Shown: piece after piece, positions 4,908 to 5,380 of the stretch
Layout of the letters: every line of letters begins with the position of its first letter
How positions within the stretch are numbered: the first letter of the stretch is position 1
From: an uncultured Oscillospiraceae bacterium
GTDB lineage: Bacteria > Bacillota > Clostridia > Oscillospirales > Acutalibacteraceae
Length of the DNA stretch: 5,380 nt
Assembly: GCA_905193225.1 (NCBI GenBank)
Contig: CAJJNV010000038.1
Span: forward strand, 1 to 5,380
Direction of reading: 5' to 3'
Position numbers and translations under genes: made by a program
The notes under the pieces: generated by a model
Databases searched by the model: none
The model's input: only the letters and a program-made list of their open reading frames with translations
Told to the model about the DNA's origin: nothing

Positions 4908-5380
4908 ATGAAAGGACGAATTATTACAGCGAAAACGATTGCCGAATTTAAGGAACATCTTATCTTAGAGGAAAGGAGCCAAATAACTATTGAAAAATAT
5001 ATCCGTGATGTAAAGGCATTTGCGGCGTATGCGCAGAACACTTCCGTTACAAAAGAAACCGTTATTGCATACAAAAAACACTTGCAGGAAAATTACGCCG
5101 TGCGGAGTGTAAATTCAATGCTGGCAAGCATCAACAGTTTATTTGCTTTTTTAGACTGGCACGATTTAAGGGTAAAATCATTAAAATTGCAACAGCAGGT
5201 TTTTTGCCCAGAAGAAAAGGAATTGACAAAAGCAGAATATACACGGCTTTGCAGAACTGCGGAACGTAAGCACAATGAACGGCTTAACCTTATTTTGCAG
5301 ACTATATGCGGTACAGGTATCCGCGTCAGCGAACTGCAATATATAACGGTTGAGGCGGTAAAACAGGGCGAAGCGGTTGT
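4908..5380 (+). CDS. Tyrosine recombinase (site-specific integrase), 3' end beyond the window
   Basis: The first 157 codons are present and the frame is open to the window edge. Residues ~8-90 form an N-terminal SAM-like, XerC/D-type DNA-binding domain: IAEFKEHLILEERSQ with ITIEKYIRDVKAF, then a core helix NSMLASINSLFAFLDW. The catalytic domain begins at ~105 (ELTKAEYTRLCRTA) and holds LILQTICGTGIRVSEL, where Arg139 is the first catalytic arginine of the R-K-H-R-H-Y set. The remaining catalytic residues, including the tyrosine, lie outside the window, so activity cannot be judged. Such enzymes cut and join DNA strands through a 3'-phosphotyrosine link to insert, excise or resolve DNA. This form is common on mobile elements of gut Firmicutes (recollection of the family, not a search). 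It is transcribed away from marR-degV, and its lysine codons are mostly AAA, consistent with a separate origin. Confidence 0.92.
   Translation, partial: MKGRIITAKTIAEFKEHLILEERSQITIEKYIRDVKAFAAYAQNTSVTKETVIAYKKHLQENYAVRSVNSMLASINSLFAFLDWHDLRVKSLKLQQQVFCPEEKELTKAEYTRLCRTAERKHNERLNLILQTICGTGIRVSELQYITVEAVKQGEAV

Noticed and set aside
4880..5275. Minus-strand open frames of 60 and 64 codons in the integrase region
   Set aside because: They are antisense to a well-supported integrase and have no ribosome site or homology that I recognise.

Overview
The window looks like chromosomal DNA of an anaerobic Clostridia-type Firmicute, most likely a gut or rumen member of the Ruminococcus/Oscillospiraceae group. 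This is an inference. The evidence is a type I dockerin on a secreted enzyme, a papain-like plus lectin-like module pair typical of clostridial surface proteins, Shine-Dalgarno sites of the GGAGG type, sigma-A-like promoters, and a DegV protein paired with a MarR regulator of clostridial type. No species can be named from the sequence alone.

Left part (1-3300), minus strand: one long gene encodes a secreted protein of about 1019 residues. In order it has a signal peptide, a papain-family (C1) cysteine peptidase, a lectin-like beta domain, an M6-like zinc metallopeptidase, a Cys-rich linker and a C-terminal type I dockerin. It therefore appears to be two proteases of different catalytic type in one chain, meant to be docked on a scaffoldin. 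It has its own probable promoter and a leader of roughly 95 nt with a perfect hairpin. A 10-bp stem-loop lies just past its stop codon.

Middle part (3238-4690), minus strand: a two-gene operon, MarR-family regulator then DegV-family (FakB-like) fatty-acid-binding protein, is read towards the dockerin gene and ends in a clear intrinsic terminator. Its promoter is close to consensus and is followed at once by a 32-bp perfect palindrome (15-2-15) that covers the presumed start of transcription and runs into the Shine-Dalgarno sequence. This is the expected layout for autoregulation. The best-placed Shine-Dalgarno site points to an in-frame ACG codon rather than to the GTG or ATG nine and eleven codons further in, so this regulator may use a non-standard start.

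Right part (4691-5380), plus strand: an AT-rich stretch leads into a tyrosine recombinase gene that runs off the window edge. It is transcribed divergently from the marR-degV operon and probably marks the end of an integrated element. Attachment sites cannot be defined from this window.

The most notable items are the dual-protease dockerin protein and the compact marR control region with its palindrome and possible ACG start. No CRISPR array, RNA gene or complete insertion sequence was seen.
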